From positions 930,001 to 994,000 of the forward strand of contig OZ245876.1 of the NCBI GenBank assembly GCA_965229445.1: a stretch of 64,000 nt of DNA, given 5' to 3'. The stretch comes from Owenweeksia sp965229445. GTDB taxonomy: Bacteria > Bacteroidota > Bacteroidia > Flavobacteriales > Schleiferiaceae. A model generated the notes under the pieces. It did not search any database. It was not told the origin of the DNA and saw only the letters and a list, made by a program, of their open reading frames with translations. This document shows, piece by piece, positions 24,799 through 34,444 of this stretch. The position numbers and the translations under genes are program-made. The stretch's first letter is position 1. Every line of letters begins with the position of its first letter.

Positions 24799-26901
24799 TT
24801 ATGATATCCTTCCCCAGGCTACTTTTTTGCCCATTCTTTTTTGAAAGCTATTGCGCAGTGCTTGATGCTCCCGTTTTTCCATAGCTGGATCCATTTCCAT
24901 TAAATCCAATACCGCCTTACGAGCGTAGCTCATAATCATACCATCCTTAGCTAAGCTGGCAATCTTGAAATCCAATAAACCACTCTGACGGGTTCCCATC
25001 ATATCCCCCGGGCCCCGCAATTGCATATCAACCTCCGCAATTTCAAAGCCGTCGTTGGTCTTTACCATAGTTTGCAATCTGGTTTTAGCCTCCTTGCTGA
25101 GTTTATAATCAGACATCAGAATACAGTAACTCTGATCGGCACCTCTTCCTACCCTTCCTCTCAGTTGATGCAGTTGACTCAATCCAAACCTATTCGCATT
25201 TTCTATGACCATCACCGAGGCATTGGGAACATTTACACCAACCTCAATTACGGTAGTGGCTACCATAATTTGTGTCTTTCCTTCCACAAAACGCTGCATC
25301 TCAAATTCTTTGTCAGCTGCCTTCATCCTGCCATGAACAATACTCACCTGATATTCTGGCTTGGCAAAGGCTCGAATCACACTTTCATAACCATCCATCA
25401 GATCTTTTAAATCCAATTTTTCCGATTCTTCAATCAGCGGATAAACTATATAAGCCTGTCTTCCCAGAGCGATCTGTTCTTTCAAAAAACCAAATACCTT
25501 TAATCGGTTTTGATCGTATTGGTGCAGGGTTTTCACCTGCTTCCGACCTGGAGGCATTTCGTCAATCACTGACATGTCCAGATTGCCATAGATACTCATA
25601 GCCAAAGTACGTGGAATAGGGGTGGCCGTCATTACCAGAATATGCGGGGGTAATTTGTTCTTTTTCCAGAGCTTGGCTCTTTGAGCTACGCCAAACCTAT
25701 GCTGTTCATCAACTACCGCCAGTCCAAGATTTTTAAATTTCACCGTGGGTTCAATCAGGGCGTGTGTTCCTATCAAAACATGCAGAGAACCATCTTGTAA
25801 CTGCTTATGGATAAGCCTCCGTTCGGAAGTTTTTACCGACCCGGTTAATAAAGCTACTCCAATCTCCAGATCCTTCAACATTTCCTTGATTCCGTTGTAA
25901 TGTTGAGTAGCCAGTATCTCAGTTGGCGCCATCAAACAGGCCTGAAACCCATTGTCGAGAGCTATCAGCATACTCATTAAGGCCACCATGGTTTTACCGG
26001 ATCCAACATCGCCTTGAACCAATCGGTTCATGTGTCTTCCAGATTTCAGATCACGCCTAACCTCCTTGATAACCCGTTTCTGTGCTCCGGTTAATTCAAA
26101 TGGCAAAACAGATTCATAGAAGTGATTAAACCATGTTCCTACATTCTCAAATACAAAACCCCGATATTCTTTGTTATGACGCTGTTTTTGGTGTAGCACT
26201 TCCATCTGTAGGAAGAAAAATTCATCAAATTTCAGGCGTTTTCTTGCCTTTTCCAACTGATCCACATTAGATGGAAAATGCACCTCCTGGAGTGAGTTTT
26301 CCAACTCAGCCAAATGGTATTTCTGTTTGATCCACTCTGGAAGAAACTCTGAGATATGACCTTTTATCTGGGGAATGAGATTTTGGGTGAGCTTGGCTAT
26401 GCCTCTGGCGTTCAGACCTTTTTTTGAGAGCTTTTCAGAAGAGTGATAAACTGGTTGTAGCCCACGCAAGGGACTTTTTTTAAAGTTTTCGGCCAACTCA
26501 AGTTCTGGATGGGGAAAACTGAACTTATTTCGGAAGATGTTGGGTTTCCCATAAAGCACGTAATCCTGGTTGAGCTTTAGTGAGCCTTTAATCCATTTGG
26601 CACCTTGAAACCAAATCAATTCCACCGCACCGGTTCCATCTTCAAATCGCCCTACCAGCCGTTTTGAACGGCCTTTTCCAGCCGTTTCTTCAAGAGTGAT
26701 TATTCTGCCAACTAGCTGAATTTCAGTATCTACGGACTTAATATCTCGAATCTTGTAAAACTTGCTTCTATCTACATATCGGAAGGGATAATATTGCAGC
26801 AGATCCTTAAAGGTAAAAATCTGAAGCTCCTTTTTGAGTAGCTCCGATTTTGCCGGTCCAACGCCTTTTAAAAATTCTATGGAAGTTTCGAGTAAGTGCA
26901 A
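24799..26901 (-). CDS. recG: ATP-dependent DNA helicase RecG
   Basis: Branch-migrating helicase that remodels stalled forks and Holliday junctions. The TTG at 26901 gives 700 residues, the usual RecG length, starting just before ETSIEFLKGVGPAKSELLKK, the normal N terminus. An ATG at 26982 would add 27 residues with no RecG character and would overlap the upstream gene by 47 bp. Domains: wedge/OB fold (about residues 20-200, VGRIITLEETAG), helicase core with Walker A GDVGSGKT, DEQH box (VVDEQHRFG), MTATPIPRT, and motif VI QLRGRVGRG, then the C-terminal RecG lid. Upstream lies a small secreted protein gene on the same strand. Confidence 0.92.
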   Translation of the reverse strand: MHLLETSIEFLKGVGPAKSELLKKELQIFTFKDLLQYYPFRYVDRSKFYKIRDIKSVDTEIQLVGRIITLEETAGKGRSKRLVGRFEDGTGAVELIWFQGAKWIKGSLKLNQDYVLYGKPNIFRNKFSFPHPELELAENFKKSPLRGLQPVYHSSEKLSKKGLNARGIAKLTQNLIPQIKGHISEFLPEWIKQKYHLAELENSLQEVHFPSNVDQLEKARKRLKFDEFFFLQMEVLHQKQRHNKEYRGFVFENVGTWFNHFYESVLPFELTGAQKRVIKEVRRDLKSGRHMNRLVQGDVGSGKTMVALMSMLIALDNGFQACLMAPTEILATQHYNGIKEMLKDLEIGVALLTGSVKTSERRLIHKQLQDGSLHVLIGTHALIEPTVKFKNLGLAVVDEQHRFGVAQRAKLWKKNKLPPHILVMTATPIPRTLAMSIYGNLDMSVIDEMPPGRKQVKTLHQYDQNRLKVFGFLKEQIALGRQAYIVYPLIEESEKLDLKDLMDGYESVIRAFAKPEYQVSIVHGRMKAADKEFEMQRFVEGKTQIMVATTVIEVGVNVPNASVMVIENANRFGLSQLHQLRGRVGRGADQSYCILMSDYKLSKEAKTRLQTMVKTNDGFEIAEVDMQLRGPGDMMGTRQSGLLDFKIASLAKDGMIMSYARKAVLDLMEMDPAMEKREHQALRNSFQKRMGKKVAWGRIS

Positions 26902-26935
26902 GAGGTTTAAGGGATTGAGGGTAGAGTGAAAACCC

Positions 26936-27322
26936 CTAATTATTGATAATAATGATCTGATCTTCCTGAATCTTCTTGTCATCCATACTGGCCAACCTAA
27001 GCTTATACCCCTTCTTTTTGGTCATTACTATGCGGTACACCGTAGATTGAGGGGCAGAAGCGTCAATGCCAGGTTCACCAATTTGAAAATACTTCACATT
27101 GATAGGCGGAATGTCACTCTCCTCAAACTCAATTCGTGCTGATACCTGATCTTGTTCTATATTCTTTATGCGCACATTGGAGGATGGTGCTTCATTGATT
27201 TGACGACCATTGAGATAGAGGGTGAATTTCTTTCCATCTTCAGAGTAAACTTCAAGGTCATGAGCTATCTGAGCCTGTAGAATGCCATTGAATAGGAAAA
27301 ACGCAAATAAAAGATATCTCAT
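26936..27322 (-). CDS. Small secreted protein, DUF4476-type N-terminal region
   Basis: A 128-residue exported protein of unknown function. The ATG at 27322 starts a signal peptide (MRYLLFAFFLFNGILQAQ); an earlier in-frame start at 27388 would bury it. The mature part has DLEVYSEDGKKFTLYLNGRQINEAPSSNVRI and a YFQIGEPG stretch, a pattern I associate with the N-terminal beta domain found before DUF4476 in Bacteroidota secreted proteins, here without the second domain. It ends QEDQIIIINN, 35 bp before the chosen recG start, so a shared transcript with recG is likely. Confidence 0.65.
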   Translation of the reverse strand: MRYLLFAFFLFNGILQAQIAHDLEVYSEDGKKFTLYLNGRQINEAPSSNVRIKNIEQDQVSARIEFEESDIPPINVKYFQIGEPGIDASAPQSTVYRIVMTKKKGYKLRLASMDDKKIQEDQIIIINN

Positions 27323-27410
27323 TTTTGATTTTATTGTGAAGATAATTACTTCATGAAGATTAATTGTTCCTATTAACCACAAACACACTTTCTATTACAT
27401 TAGTAGCTCT

Positions 27411-29765
27411 ATGAAAAGGACATTTATAATCTTATGGCTGATATGCTTTAGTCTGCCATTACTCTCGCAATCAGTTGATTTTACGCACTTGTCCTTGTCA
27501 GTGCGGCCAGACACTATTTCCCATACTATTGATGGCCAGTTGCTCCTATCCTTTAGACCTGTACCTGGGGTTGATTCGATCTATCTGAATGGAATAAGAA
27601 TGACGTATAATAAGGTACAACTAAATTCTTCTGAAGTTCAGTATTCATACGATGAAAAAGGTATTTGGCTACTGCCGGAAGAGGAGTTGCCAGATAGTGC
27701 CTGGATTAGAATTGATTATAGCTGTAAACCGCTGAAAGGGATCTACTTCATTGGCTGGCAGGACACTACGTATCGCTCTCGTCGCCAAATTTGGACCCAG
27801 GGGCAGGGTATAGACCACCGGCATTGGATACCACATCACGATGATCAAACAGACAAGTTAATAGTAAAATTGAGTGTGGAATTTGCCGATGAGTATCAGG
27901 TGATGGCCAACGGCCAGCTATCCGATACTAAAAGGTCTGAGGCGGGCAAAACGATCTGGTCTTATAGCATGAACAAACCCATGAGTAGTTATCTCATTGC
28001 CATTGCCATTGGTAAGTTTGACTCCGTGCAAAATCAAAGTGCCAGTGGCGTTCCCACGCATCAGTATTTCTATTCGGATCGCGCTAATGATTATGATTGG
28101 TATTATAGGGATAACCTCAAAATATTCAATTATCTAGAGAATGAAATTGGAATTGCTTATCCCTGGCAAAACTATAAACAGGCACCGGTACAGGATTTTA
28201 AGCATGGCGCCATGGAGAATACTACCGCTACCATTTTTGGCGACTTCTTTATGGTGGATAGTATAGCTTTTAATGATGAGAATTACACCTATGTAAATGC
28301 CCATGAATTAGCTCACCAATGGTTTGGAAACCTGGTTACCGCCACCGGGAGTGATGAGCATTGGTTGCATGAAGGCTTTGCTACTTATTATCAATGGCTT
28401 TCCGAGCGTAATCTTTATGGATATGATCGGGCAGATTGGGATCGATACAAGGCGGCATTGCTGGTGTTTGAGGCTTCCAATACGGATGAAATACCGCTGG
28501 GAAATGGCAAAGCCGGGTCATCAAGGTTTTATCAGAAAGGAGCCTGGGTACTACATATGCTGCATCATGATTTAGGGGATAGCCTGTTTAAAGCTTCCAT
28601 CCGGCATTACCTGAATACCTATGCCTTTGGCCTGGTTACAACCGATTCGCTGGCTAATAGTATTCTCAAAATTACTGGTAGCAATTACTCCGATTTCTTT
28701 GAAAGATGGGTTCATCGCAGTGGAGAACCAATCCTAAACATTGAGTCGCGGAGGGTAGGGGATCGTATAGAGTTTTCCATCACCAATCTTTATCGACCAG
28801 CGCCAGATTTACCCTTAAAAATTCCAGTATTGTTGCAGCTAGAAGGTGGGGCAATCATAAAGCAACTCAGTATTCCAGCACATGACACCATCTTGTATTT
28901 GGATCTGGCCAATGATCCTCTTAATTATTGGGTAGTTAATCCCAACATGAGTATGCTGGCAGATATTCGTGAGAAAAGAGATTTCGAGGAGTGGCGTAAG
29001 GTGTACAGCCTGCTAACCAACTTACTTGACCGTCATAAGGTTTTACTTTCACTTAAAGAAGTTCCCCTGAGGGAGAAATCAAGTTTTTTGCGCTTAATTG
29101 CCGCTGACCCGGCAGAACATTTTGCGTTGAGAAGTGAGGCTTTAAGCCAATTGATATCGGCGCAAGACAAGAAAGCTCTGAGCCTTACCAAAGATGCGCT
29201 GCAGGATAGAGATATTCATTACCAAAAGGAAGTAGTAAAACATATTCCCAGAGAATGGCGAACTGATCTTAGAAAGGACTTGCTACCCTTGCTACACGCA
29301 GCGAGTTATGAGCTTAGAGCGGCTATTATTCACCTTAGTGTGGATGTAAACAATCCCAGAAATAATTCCTGGTTGTACGATGATGTAATTGAAAATCAGC
29401 CTGGTATGCCCGGAAATAAGGTTTTGATTCCAGCCCTGTCATACAGAGCGTATCTATATCAGGAGGAAGAGGCTTTAGCAAGGCTTATCGATATGTGTAG
29501 CCCGTCTTTTGATTTCTTAACACGCATAAACGCCATCCACGCCCTGAGAAATATAAGATTTACCGGCGAAGAATATTTAATGCAGCTCTTTAACGCACTG
29601 TTCGATTTAAATTGGAAGTTGAGTAGCACGGCCAAAGCTGAATTGCAAAGAATATATTCAACAGAAAATGGTCGGGAGAAAATTGATAAAATAATAGGGG
29701 AACAACGGGATGTCTGGCAAGATTTCGAGAAACGAAGGGTCAAACGTACCTTTGAATCAAATTAA
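27411..29765 (+). CDS. M1-family zinc aminopeptidase, secreted
   Basis: Metallo-aminopeptidase of 784 residues with a signal peptide (cleavage near PLLSQ-SVDF, residue 20). The exopeptidase motif GAMEN is at 266-270 and the zinc site is HELAH at 298-302 with the third ligand Glu321 (18-residue spacing), matching the M1 gluzincins. After the catalytic domain, residues about 540-784 are helical and repeat-like, resembling the ERAP1-type/HEAT C-terminal region. It probably trims peptides in the periplasm, complementing the DPP-IV at 2655. The sugar transferase gene starts 5 bp after its stop. Confidence 0.92.
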   Translation: MKRTFIILWLICFSLPLLSQSVDFTHLSLSVRPDTISHTIDGQLLLSFRPVPGVDSIYLNGIRMTYNKVQLNSSEVQYSYDEKGIWLLPEEELPDSAWIRIDYSCKPLKGIYFIGWQDTTYRSRRQIWTQGQGIDHRHWIPHHDDQTDKLIVKLSVEFADEYQVMANGQLSDTKRSEAGKTIWSYSMNKPMSSYLIAIAIGKFDSVQNQSASGVPTHQYFYSDRANDYDWYYRDNLKIFNYLENEIGIAYPWQNYKQAPVQDFKHGAMENTTATIFGDFFMVDSIAFNDENYTYVNAHELAHQWFGNLVTATGSDEHWLHEGFATYYQWLSERNLYGYDRADWDRYKAALLVFEASNTDEIPLGNGKAGSSRFYQKGAWVLHMLHHDLGDSLFKASIRHYLNTYAFGLVTTDSLANSILKITGSNYSDFFERWVHRSGEPILNIESRRVGDRIEFSITNLYRPAPDLPLKIPVLLQLEGGAIIKQLSIPAHDTILYLDLANDPLNYWVVNPNMSMLADIREKRDFEEWRKVYSLLTNLLDRHKVLLSLKEVPLREKSSFLRLIAADPAEHFALRSEALSQLISAQDKKALSLTKDALQDRDIHYQKEVVKHIPREWRTDLRKDLLPLLHAASYELRAAIIHLSVDVNNPRNNSWLYDDVIENQPGMPGNKVLIPALSYRAYLYQEEEALARLIDMCSPSFDFLTRINAIHALRNIRFTGEEYLMQLFNALFDLNWKLSSTAKAELQRIYSTENGREKIDKIIGEQRDVWQDFEKRRVKRTFESN

Positions 29766-29770
29766 GCTGC

Positions 29771-31150
29771 ATGCAATCGCGCTACGCACGCCTTTTCCAG
29801 ATCATCATTATCCTTGGTGACCTCCTTGTTTTAAACCTGAGCTTTTTCATGGCAGGCTACCTGCGCTTTGATGAAATTAGAATCAGGGAGACAGAGTATT
29901 ATGATTATTACGTGCAGCTGGCGGTATTCTTTAACCTTTCCTGGTTATTCCTTACTTTTTTATTCAGGACTTACGATACCAGAAGAAGCCTGGAGCCCAG
30001 AAAGGCTACTGGAAAGGTATTGAATGCCTATGCCATACACCTCTTCATTCTACTGTTGTTCCTGGTAAGCCTAAAGAAGGATGAGTACTCTCGTCTGTTC
30101 TTGATTTACTTCTATTCCTCTTTTATTGTGCTGCTGCTTCCCTGGAGGTTTTATTTTATGCGGATCCTGCAATCCATGCGCAAGAGGGGTCTCAATTTTC
30201 GAAAGGTGGTACTTATTGGTGAGGGTGAACCGCTGAGGTTGTTTTTTGAGCGCATTCATCAGCATTCAGAATACGGCGTAAAGCCGGTAGCCTATTTTTC
30301 TGATCAACCAGTGGATGGTATTCCCTTAACGGGCAGGGAAGATGAGGCAAGCAATTATATCAAGAATGGTGATGTTGATGAAGTGTACTGTGCTTTTCCG
30401 GGAGGTGACCCCAGGGTACTCAAATGGTTTAAGAATGCCGATGATCAGGTAGTGAGATTTCGGTTGCTGCCTGATTTGGGTCTCACCTATGCCCCAGCGG
30501 TTGAAATCGACTATTTCCATGATGTACCGATACTGTTACATCGGAAAGAACCACTTGAGTTCTTACATAATAGACTGATTAAAAGATTTGTAGATCTATT
30601 TATGTCCGTGTCAATTATCCTTCTTGTATGTCCCTGGTTATTTCCAATCCTTGCTTTGGCCGTGAGACTATCGGGGCCGGGGCCAATTTTTTTCGTGCAA
30701 AGGCGCACGGGGCTGGGAGATCAAATCTTTAGTATCTTAAAATTCAGGAGCATGAAGGTCAATCGGAATGCGGATGCGATGCAGGCTACTGTAGATGATC
30801 CCCGCATAACGGGAATTGGCAGGTTCATGCGCAAGCATAGTTTGGATGAATTGCCTCAGTTTATTAATGTGCTCAAAGGGGAAATGTCTGTGGTAGGTCC
30901 GAGGCCTCATATGTTGGCCCATACTGATTCCTACCGCAAGTTGATTGATCAATATATGGTTAGGCATTTTGCTAAACCTGGTATTACTGGTCTGTCGCAG
31001 ATCAGGGGCTTAAGAGGAGAAACCCGCACACCAGGAGAAATGGAGGAGCGCGTGAAAACGGATGTTTACTATATCGAAAATTGGTCGCTACTCCTGGATC
31101 TGAAAATTATTGTTATCACCATCCTAAAAACTCTGAGCGGCAAGCATTAA
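29771..31150 (+). CDS. Polyprenyl-phosphate glycosyl-1-phosphate transferase (WcaJ/WbaP type)
   Basis: Membrane enzyme of 459 residues that starts polysaccharide repeat-unit synthesis by transferring a sugar-1-phosphate from a nucleotide sugar to undecaprenyl phosphate. It has four N-terminal membrane helices (residues 5-130), a Rossmann-like middle domain (VVLIGEGEPLRLFFERI), and the C-terminal bacterial sugar transferase domain starting KRFVDLFMSVSIILL with KFRSMKVN, HSLDELPQFINVLKGEMSVVGPRP and PGITGLSQIRG. The catalytic Asp-Glu pair is in SLDELPQ. It converges on two glycosyltransferase genes, probably for the same polysaccharide. Confidence 0.9.
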   Translation: MQSRYARLFQIIIILGDLLVLNLSFFMAGYLRFDEIRIRETEYYDYYVQLAVFFNLSWLFLTFLFRTYDTRRSLEPRKATGKVLNAYAIHLFILLLFLVSLKKDEYSRLFLIYFYSSFIVLLLPWRFYFMRILQSMRKRGLNFRKVVLIGEGEPLRLFFERIHQHSEYGVKPVAYFSDQPVDGIPLTGREDEASNYIKNGDVDEVYCAFPGGDPRVLKWFKNADDQVVRFRLLPDLGLTYAPAVEIDYFHDVPILLHRKEPLEFLHNRLIKRFVDLFMSVSIILLVCPWLFPILALAVRLSGPGPIFFVQRRTGLGDQIFSILKFRSMKVNRNADAMQATVDDPRITGIGRFMRKHSLDELPQFINVLKGEMSVVGPRPHMLAHTDSYRKLIDQYMVRHFAKPGITGLSQIRGLRGETRTPGEMEERVKTDVYYIENWSLLLDLKIIVITILKTLSGKH

Positions 31151-32245
31151 TTACCTGGCTATCAAGGCCTGCTTCATTGCCAGTTCGTATTGATCAGCCA
31201 CTACATCCCAGTTATATCGATCCAAAATCTTATTGAGATTAACCTTGATTCTTTCTCTCTGCAAATCGGTGCGTTCGATATGGTCTAAGGCGTTGCTTAC
31301 ATCTGCTGCATCTATAAAATAGTTTGCATCTTCTCCTAATACAGCTCTATTGTATTGATTTTCGTGAGCGAGGATCATGGTACTACAGGCCATGGCCTCC
31401 AGTAAAGAGGGATTGGTGCCGCCAACCGAGTGGCCATGTAAATAGATATGAGAGAAATATCGCAGGTGGTTTAGGGTGTCTTTATCAAAGTTGCTTTTAA
31501 GAAATCTAATTTTACTATCGGTAAACCTCTGTTTTAAATACTCTCCGTAACTGGTTTCATGATTACCGATTACCAAAGTGATTTTATTGCTCTCAGATTG
31601 GGTGGCACCGGCAAGCATAATTTCAAGGTTATTCTCAGGTTCGAGGCGTGCAATAATTAAATTATAGTCACCGGGCTCAACATTGTAATTTTTGAGCTTA
31701 TCCGGGTCTGGATCCGACAGTATCTTAGCTCCATACGGAATGTATACCACATCTTTCTGATATTTCTGATTGAGATAATCCTCGATAACCGGTGAGTCGG
31801 CTATGAGTAGATGGCTTCCTTTTGCCGCCCACTTCTCTGCCCGTTTAAGGAATTGTTGCACCCGGTCGGAGTATTTCTCACGCATCCATTCCATACCGTC
31901 CATATTGGTGATAATCAAGGGTTTATTAGGCAACAAGCGTTGCCAAATGCTGCTCGAGGTATATCCCATCATCAGCAGTATATCAAACTCATGCCAGCGG
32001 GCATCTAATATGCAATTGAGGTCGTAAACAAATTGTCCAAAGGTTCCAATACGGTGTTCCGGATCATATTTATGGACTAAAGCTACTCCTTCAAAACGCT
32101 TTTCCTGAAAGGGATGGCGATGCGAATTATATACGACGACTTCATGACCCTTTGAAACCAACCTTGTACCTAACTGTTGAGCACACTCCTCAAAACCACC
32201 GTAATGGTTGGGTATTCCCCTGGTTCCAATGATTCCGATCTTCAT
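31151..32245 (-). CDS. Family 4-type glycosyltransferase with DUF1972 N terminus
   Basis: GT-B glycosyltransferase of 364 residues. The N terminus KIGIIGTRGIPNHYGGFEE is the DUF1972 signature seen in rhamnosyl- and related transferases; the C-terminal nucleotide-sugar domain has IARLEPENNLEIML and GTNPSLLEAMACST. The ATG overlaps the stop of the upstream glycosyltransferase by 4 bp (ATGA), so they are co-translated. Its stop lies next to that of the convergent sugar transferase. Sugar specificity unknown. Confidence 0.88.
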   Translation of the reverse strand: MKIGIIGTRGIPNHYGGFEECAQQLGTRLVSKGHEVVVYNSHRHPFQEKRFEGVALVHKYDPEHRIGTFGQFVYDLNCILDARWHEFDILLMMGYTSSSIWQRLLPNKPLIITNMDGMEWMREKYSDRVQQFLKRAEKWAAKGSHLLIADSPVIEDYLNQKYQKDVVYIPYGAKILSDPDPDKLKNYNVEPGDYNLIIARLEPENNLEIMLAGATQSESNKITLVIGNHETSYGEYLKQRFTDSKIRFLKSNFDKDTLNHLRYFSHIYLHGHSVGGTNPSLLEAMACSTMILAHENQYNRAVLGEDANYFIDAADVSNALDHIERTDLQRERIKVNLNKILDRYNWDVVADQYELAMKQALIAR

Positions 32246-33315
32246 TCTGATGGCTTTAGATAAATAGCTGAAATTTCTTTAGCCGCTTTCTTCCAACTAA
32301 AGGTCCGCCTCACCCATTCAATATGATAGGTGGAGCTATTCATGGCATTCTTAATAGCATCCACAATTGACGCAGTATCCTTGGGGTGACAGTAGTGGGC
32401 ATGCTCACCAAAAAGTTCCTTTTGAATTTGGTGATTTGAAACAACAGCTTGACACCCTGCTGATAGGGCCTCAATTGTTGCCAACCCGGTCGTTTCAAAA
32501 TAACTTGGCAGCACGTGTACCTTGTATGTAGGAAGCAGATCTTCAAGCTGGTTATGGGTCAACAAACCCTTGAAGTGTATTCGCTCCCCGGAAACTTTCA
32601 TGCACTTTCGCAAGTAGGCCTTTTGATTTTTGGCAACCCCACCGTAGAGATCTAATTCGTACTGGCTCTGGTTTACCGCATTTATTAATCCCAACTGATT
32701 TTTCATACCTTCAATTCTAGCCAAATTGGCAATCCTTGTTCTCTTTTGGTTGCCCTCTGCTGGCTGAAAGTGTTCATGGCCTAGTTTTACTTGCTTGTAA
32801 ACTACTACCAGATCCGGGAAATCCGTACCAATTAAAACCTGCTCTGATTGCGTGGCGGTGACGACAATTTCAGCCTTTAACAAGATAGATTGAATACTGG
32901 AATACTGACCTTTAAGTAGGTAGGACCAGCCAGGGAATTTATCACTACCATTGATCCAGCGAGAGATGGTTTTAATATATTCCACCCCAAATTTGTTGAG
33001 GATACGATGCAGCCCCTTCTTTAAAAAGCTCCCTTCCTTTTTTTCATGTAAGGAGTAATCTACGTAGATACTGCTTACTACCAATCTTTTTATACGGGAG
33101 AGATATCGGAGTATATCTGCAGGCCGAATGAGATTGAAGAAATGAACCACATCGTAGTTTTCCGGCTCAAGTTTTGAGCCGCTCAAGCCAATATCCACTT
33201 GGTATCCCAGCTCCCTGAGGTATTTAGCGGTTTGCTCAATTTGTACTGAATCGCCACCAGGTTGTGTGTACAATGTAGCGCGAGAAATGAATAATATATT
33301 TGGAAGTTTCCGCAA
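32242..33315 (-). CDS. Family 4 glycosyltransferase
   Basis: GT-B glycosyltransferase of 357 residues with N-terminal NILFISRATLYTQPGGDSVQIEQ and a C-terminal Glycos_transf_1 domain (RIANLARIEGMKNQLGLI, HVLPSYFETTGLATIEALSAG, DTASIVDAI). The start is TTG at 33315; no ATG is available before the Rossmann strand. It is the first gene of a two-gene unit with the DUF1972 transferase. Probably adds a sugar on the lipid-linked intermediate of the nearby polysaccharide pathway. Confidence 0.85.
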   Translation of the reverse strand: MRKLPNILFISRATLYTQPGGDSVQIEQTAKYLRELGYQVDIGLSGSKLEPENYDVVHFFNLIRPADILRYLSRIKRLVVSSIYVDYSLHEKKEGSFLKKGLHRILNKFGVEYIKTISRWINGSDKFPGWSYLLKGQYSSIQSILLKAEIVVTATQSEQVLIGTDFPDLVVVYKQVKLGHEHFQPAEGNQKRTRIANLARIEGMKNQLGLINAVNQSQYELDLYGGVAKNQKAYLRKCMKVSGERIHFKGLLTHNQLEDLLPTYKVHVLPSYFETTGLATIEALSAGCQAVVSNHQIQKELFGEHAHYCHPKDTASIVDAIKNAMNSSTYHIEWVRRTFSWKKAAKEISAIYLKPSE

Positions 33316-33361
33316 ACTATTAACTTGGCTCTAATGTTATGCTAAAGCAACTAAATAATTT

Positions 33362-33895
33362 ATGAATATGAAACGACTTTCATTTACAGCCATGGCTCTA
33401 ATTTTTTTAGCCGCTTGTAGCGGACCTGCAGATGAGCCAGCAGCAACTACTTCACCAGATTCAAAACAAGAAACTGAGGCGTCCGAAGTGGAAAAGGAGG
33501 TAACAGATGATCTAAGCGATGAAGTTACCTTAAAGCTTTCTACTACTGGGGAAACCATGACAGATATGGCATTTGAGCCGAAAAGGCTCACAGTTTCTGC
33601 CGGTGCAGAGGTAACCTTAATATTGGAGAATAAAGCCAGTTCTGCGGCAATGATTCACAATGCCGTAATAATTGAAGCCGGCAAGCAAGAAGCGGTGATT
33701 GAGAAATCTTTGGCTGCCGGACCGGACAACAACTATGTGGGTGATAGCGAATTCATCATTGCAGCCACAGAAATGGCCAATCCCGGTGAGACCGTAGAGG
33801 TTAAATTTACAGCACCTTCTGAAGCGGGTACCTATCAATATATCTGTACCTATCCCGGCCATGCGGCCATGAAAGGTATTTTGATGGTGAAATAG
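33362..33895 (+). CDS. Azurin/plastocyanin-like cupredoxin lipoprotein
   Basis: Type 1 copper electron-transfer protein of 177 residues on the envelope. A lipobox (FLAAC, Cys19) follows the signal peptide; residues 20-55 are an acidic Ser/Thr/Glu-rich linker, then an azurin-like domain. Copper ligands can be placed at His99 (AMIHNAV), Cys162, His167 and Met170 (CTYPGHAAM). It likely donates electrons to a terminal oxidase or reductase outside this window. Two ATGs two codons apart (33362, 33368) are both possible. The divergent glycosyltransferase starts 46 bp away. Confidence 0.9.
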   Translation: MNMKRLSFTAMALIFLAACSGPADEPAATTSPDSKQETEASEVEKEVTDDLSDEVTLKLSTTGETMTDMAFEPKRLTVSAGAEVTLILENKASSAAMIHNAVIIEAGKQEAVIEKSLAAGPDNNYVGDSEFIIAATEMANPGETVEVKFTAPSEAGTYQYICTYPGHAAMKGILMVK

Positions 33896-33913
33896 GAGTT
33901 TATAAATGATATC

Positions 33914-33955
33914 TCAAATCCCGCTTTAAGCCTAAGCTTCTGGCGGGATTTTTTG
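33914..33955. terminator. Convergent hairpin terminator overlapping the end of bioY
   Basis: AAATCCCGC (33916-33924) pairs with GCGGGATTT (33943-33951), followed by a T run, serving the azurin-like gene. The 18-nt loop contains the stop codon of the minus-strand bioY gene (33932-33934). Confidence 0.75.
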
Positions 33956-34444
33956 TACCAGAAAATAAGCCAGAATTCCACCTGCCAAGGATTTTACCAA
34001 TACATCCGGCATTAACTTCACCAGCGTGGCGAGCATATCAACCCCTTCCATAGCTTGGTATAGAATCAACATTCCCGGTATGAGCCATAAAATATGTGCT
34101 CTGAAGAAATAGGTGATGTAATGAAAGATACTTTGCTCCCCAATTTTACATTGCCAGGCCAGATAAGATACGACTAGTGGGAAAGACCATAAGAACCCGG
34201 CAGTTGGACCGGTTAGTTTTTCCCATCCTCCATTAAAATCTGCGAAGACAGGAAGCCCAAGGGCTCCCACAATAATATACGCCATACTGATTACCAGGCC
34301 TGGAAAAATTCCTAAAACTGCACCGGCAACAAAGAGAGCCAAACTTTGAAGTACGAAAGGTATTCCCAGTATCGAAAACTTGATAGGAGCTATCAGAAGT
34401 ACCAATATAAAGGCAATTAATGTCTTACGAACTATGGGCTTCAT
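33932..34444 (-). CDS. bioY: Biotin transporter S component BioY
   Basis: Membrane protein of 170 residues that binds and imports biotin, either alone or with an ECF module (none in this window). It has six hydrophobic helices and the BioY pattern: IPFVLQSLALFVAGAVLG, the AIGLPVF-like GALGLPVFADFNGGWEKL and GPTAGFLWSF. The gene starts inside the end of the MATE gene (20-bp overlap) and is the last of a three-gene minus-strand run. The third and fourth helices are somewhat unusual in sequence, but the biotin-binding region is intact. Confidence 0.88.
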   Translation of the reverse strand: MKPIVRKTLIAFILVLLIAPIKFSILGIPFVLQSLALFVAGAVLGIFPGLVISMAYIIVGALGLPVFADFNGGWEKLTGPTAGFLWSFPLVVSYLAWQCKIGEQSIFHYITYFFRAHILWLIPGMLILYQAMEGVDMLATLVKLMPDVLVKSLAGGILAYFLVQKIPPEA

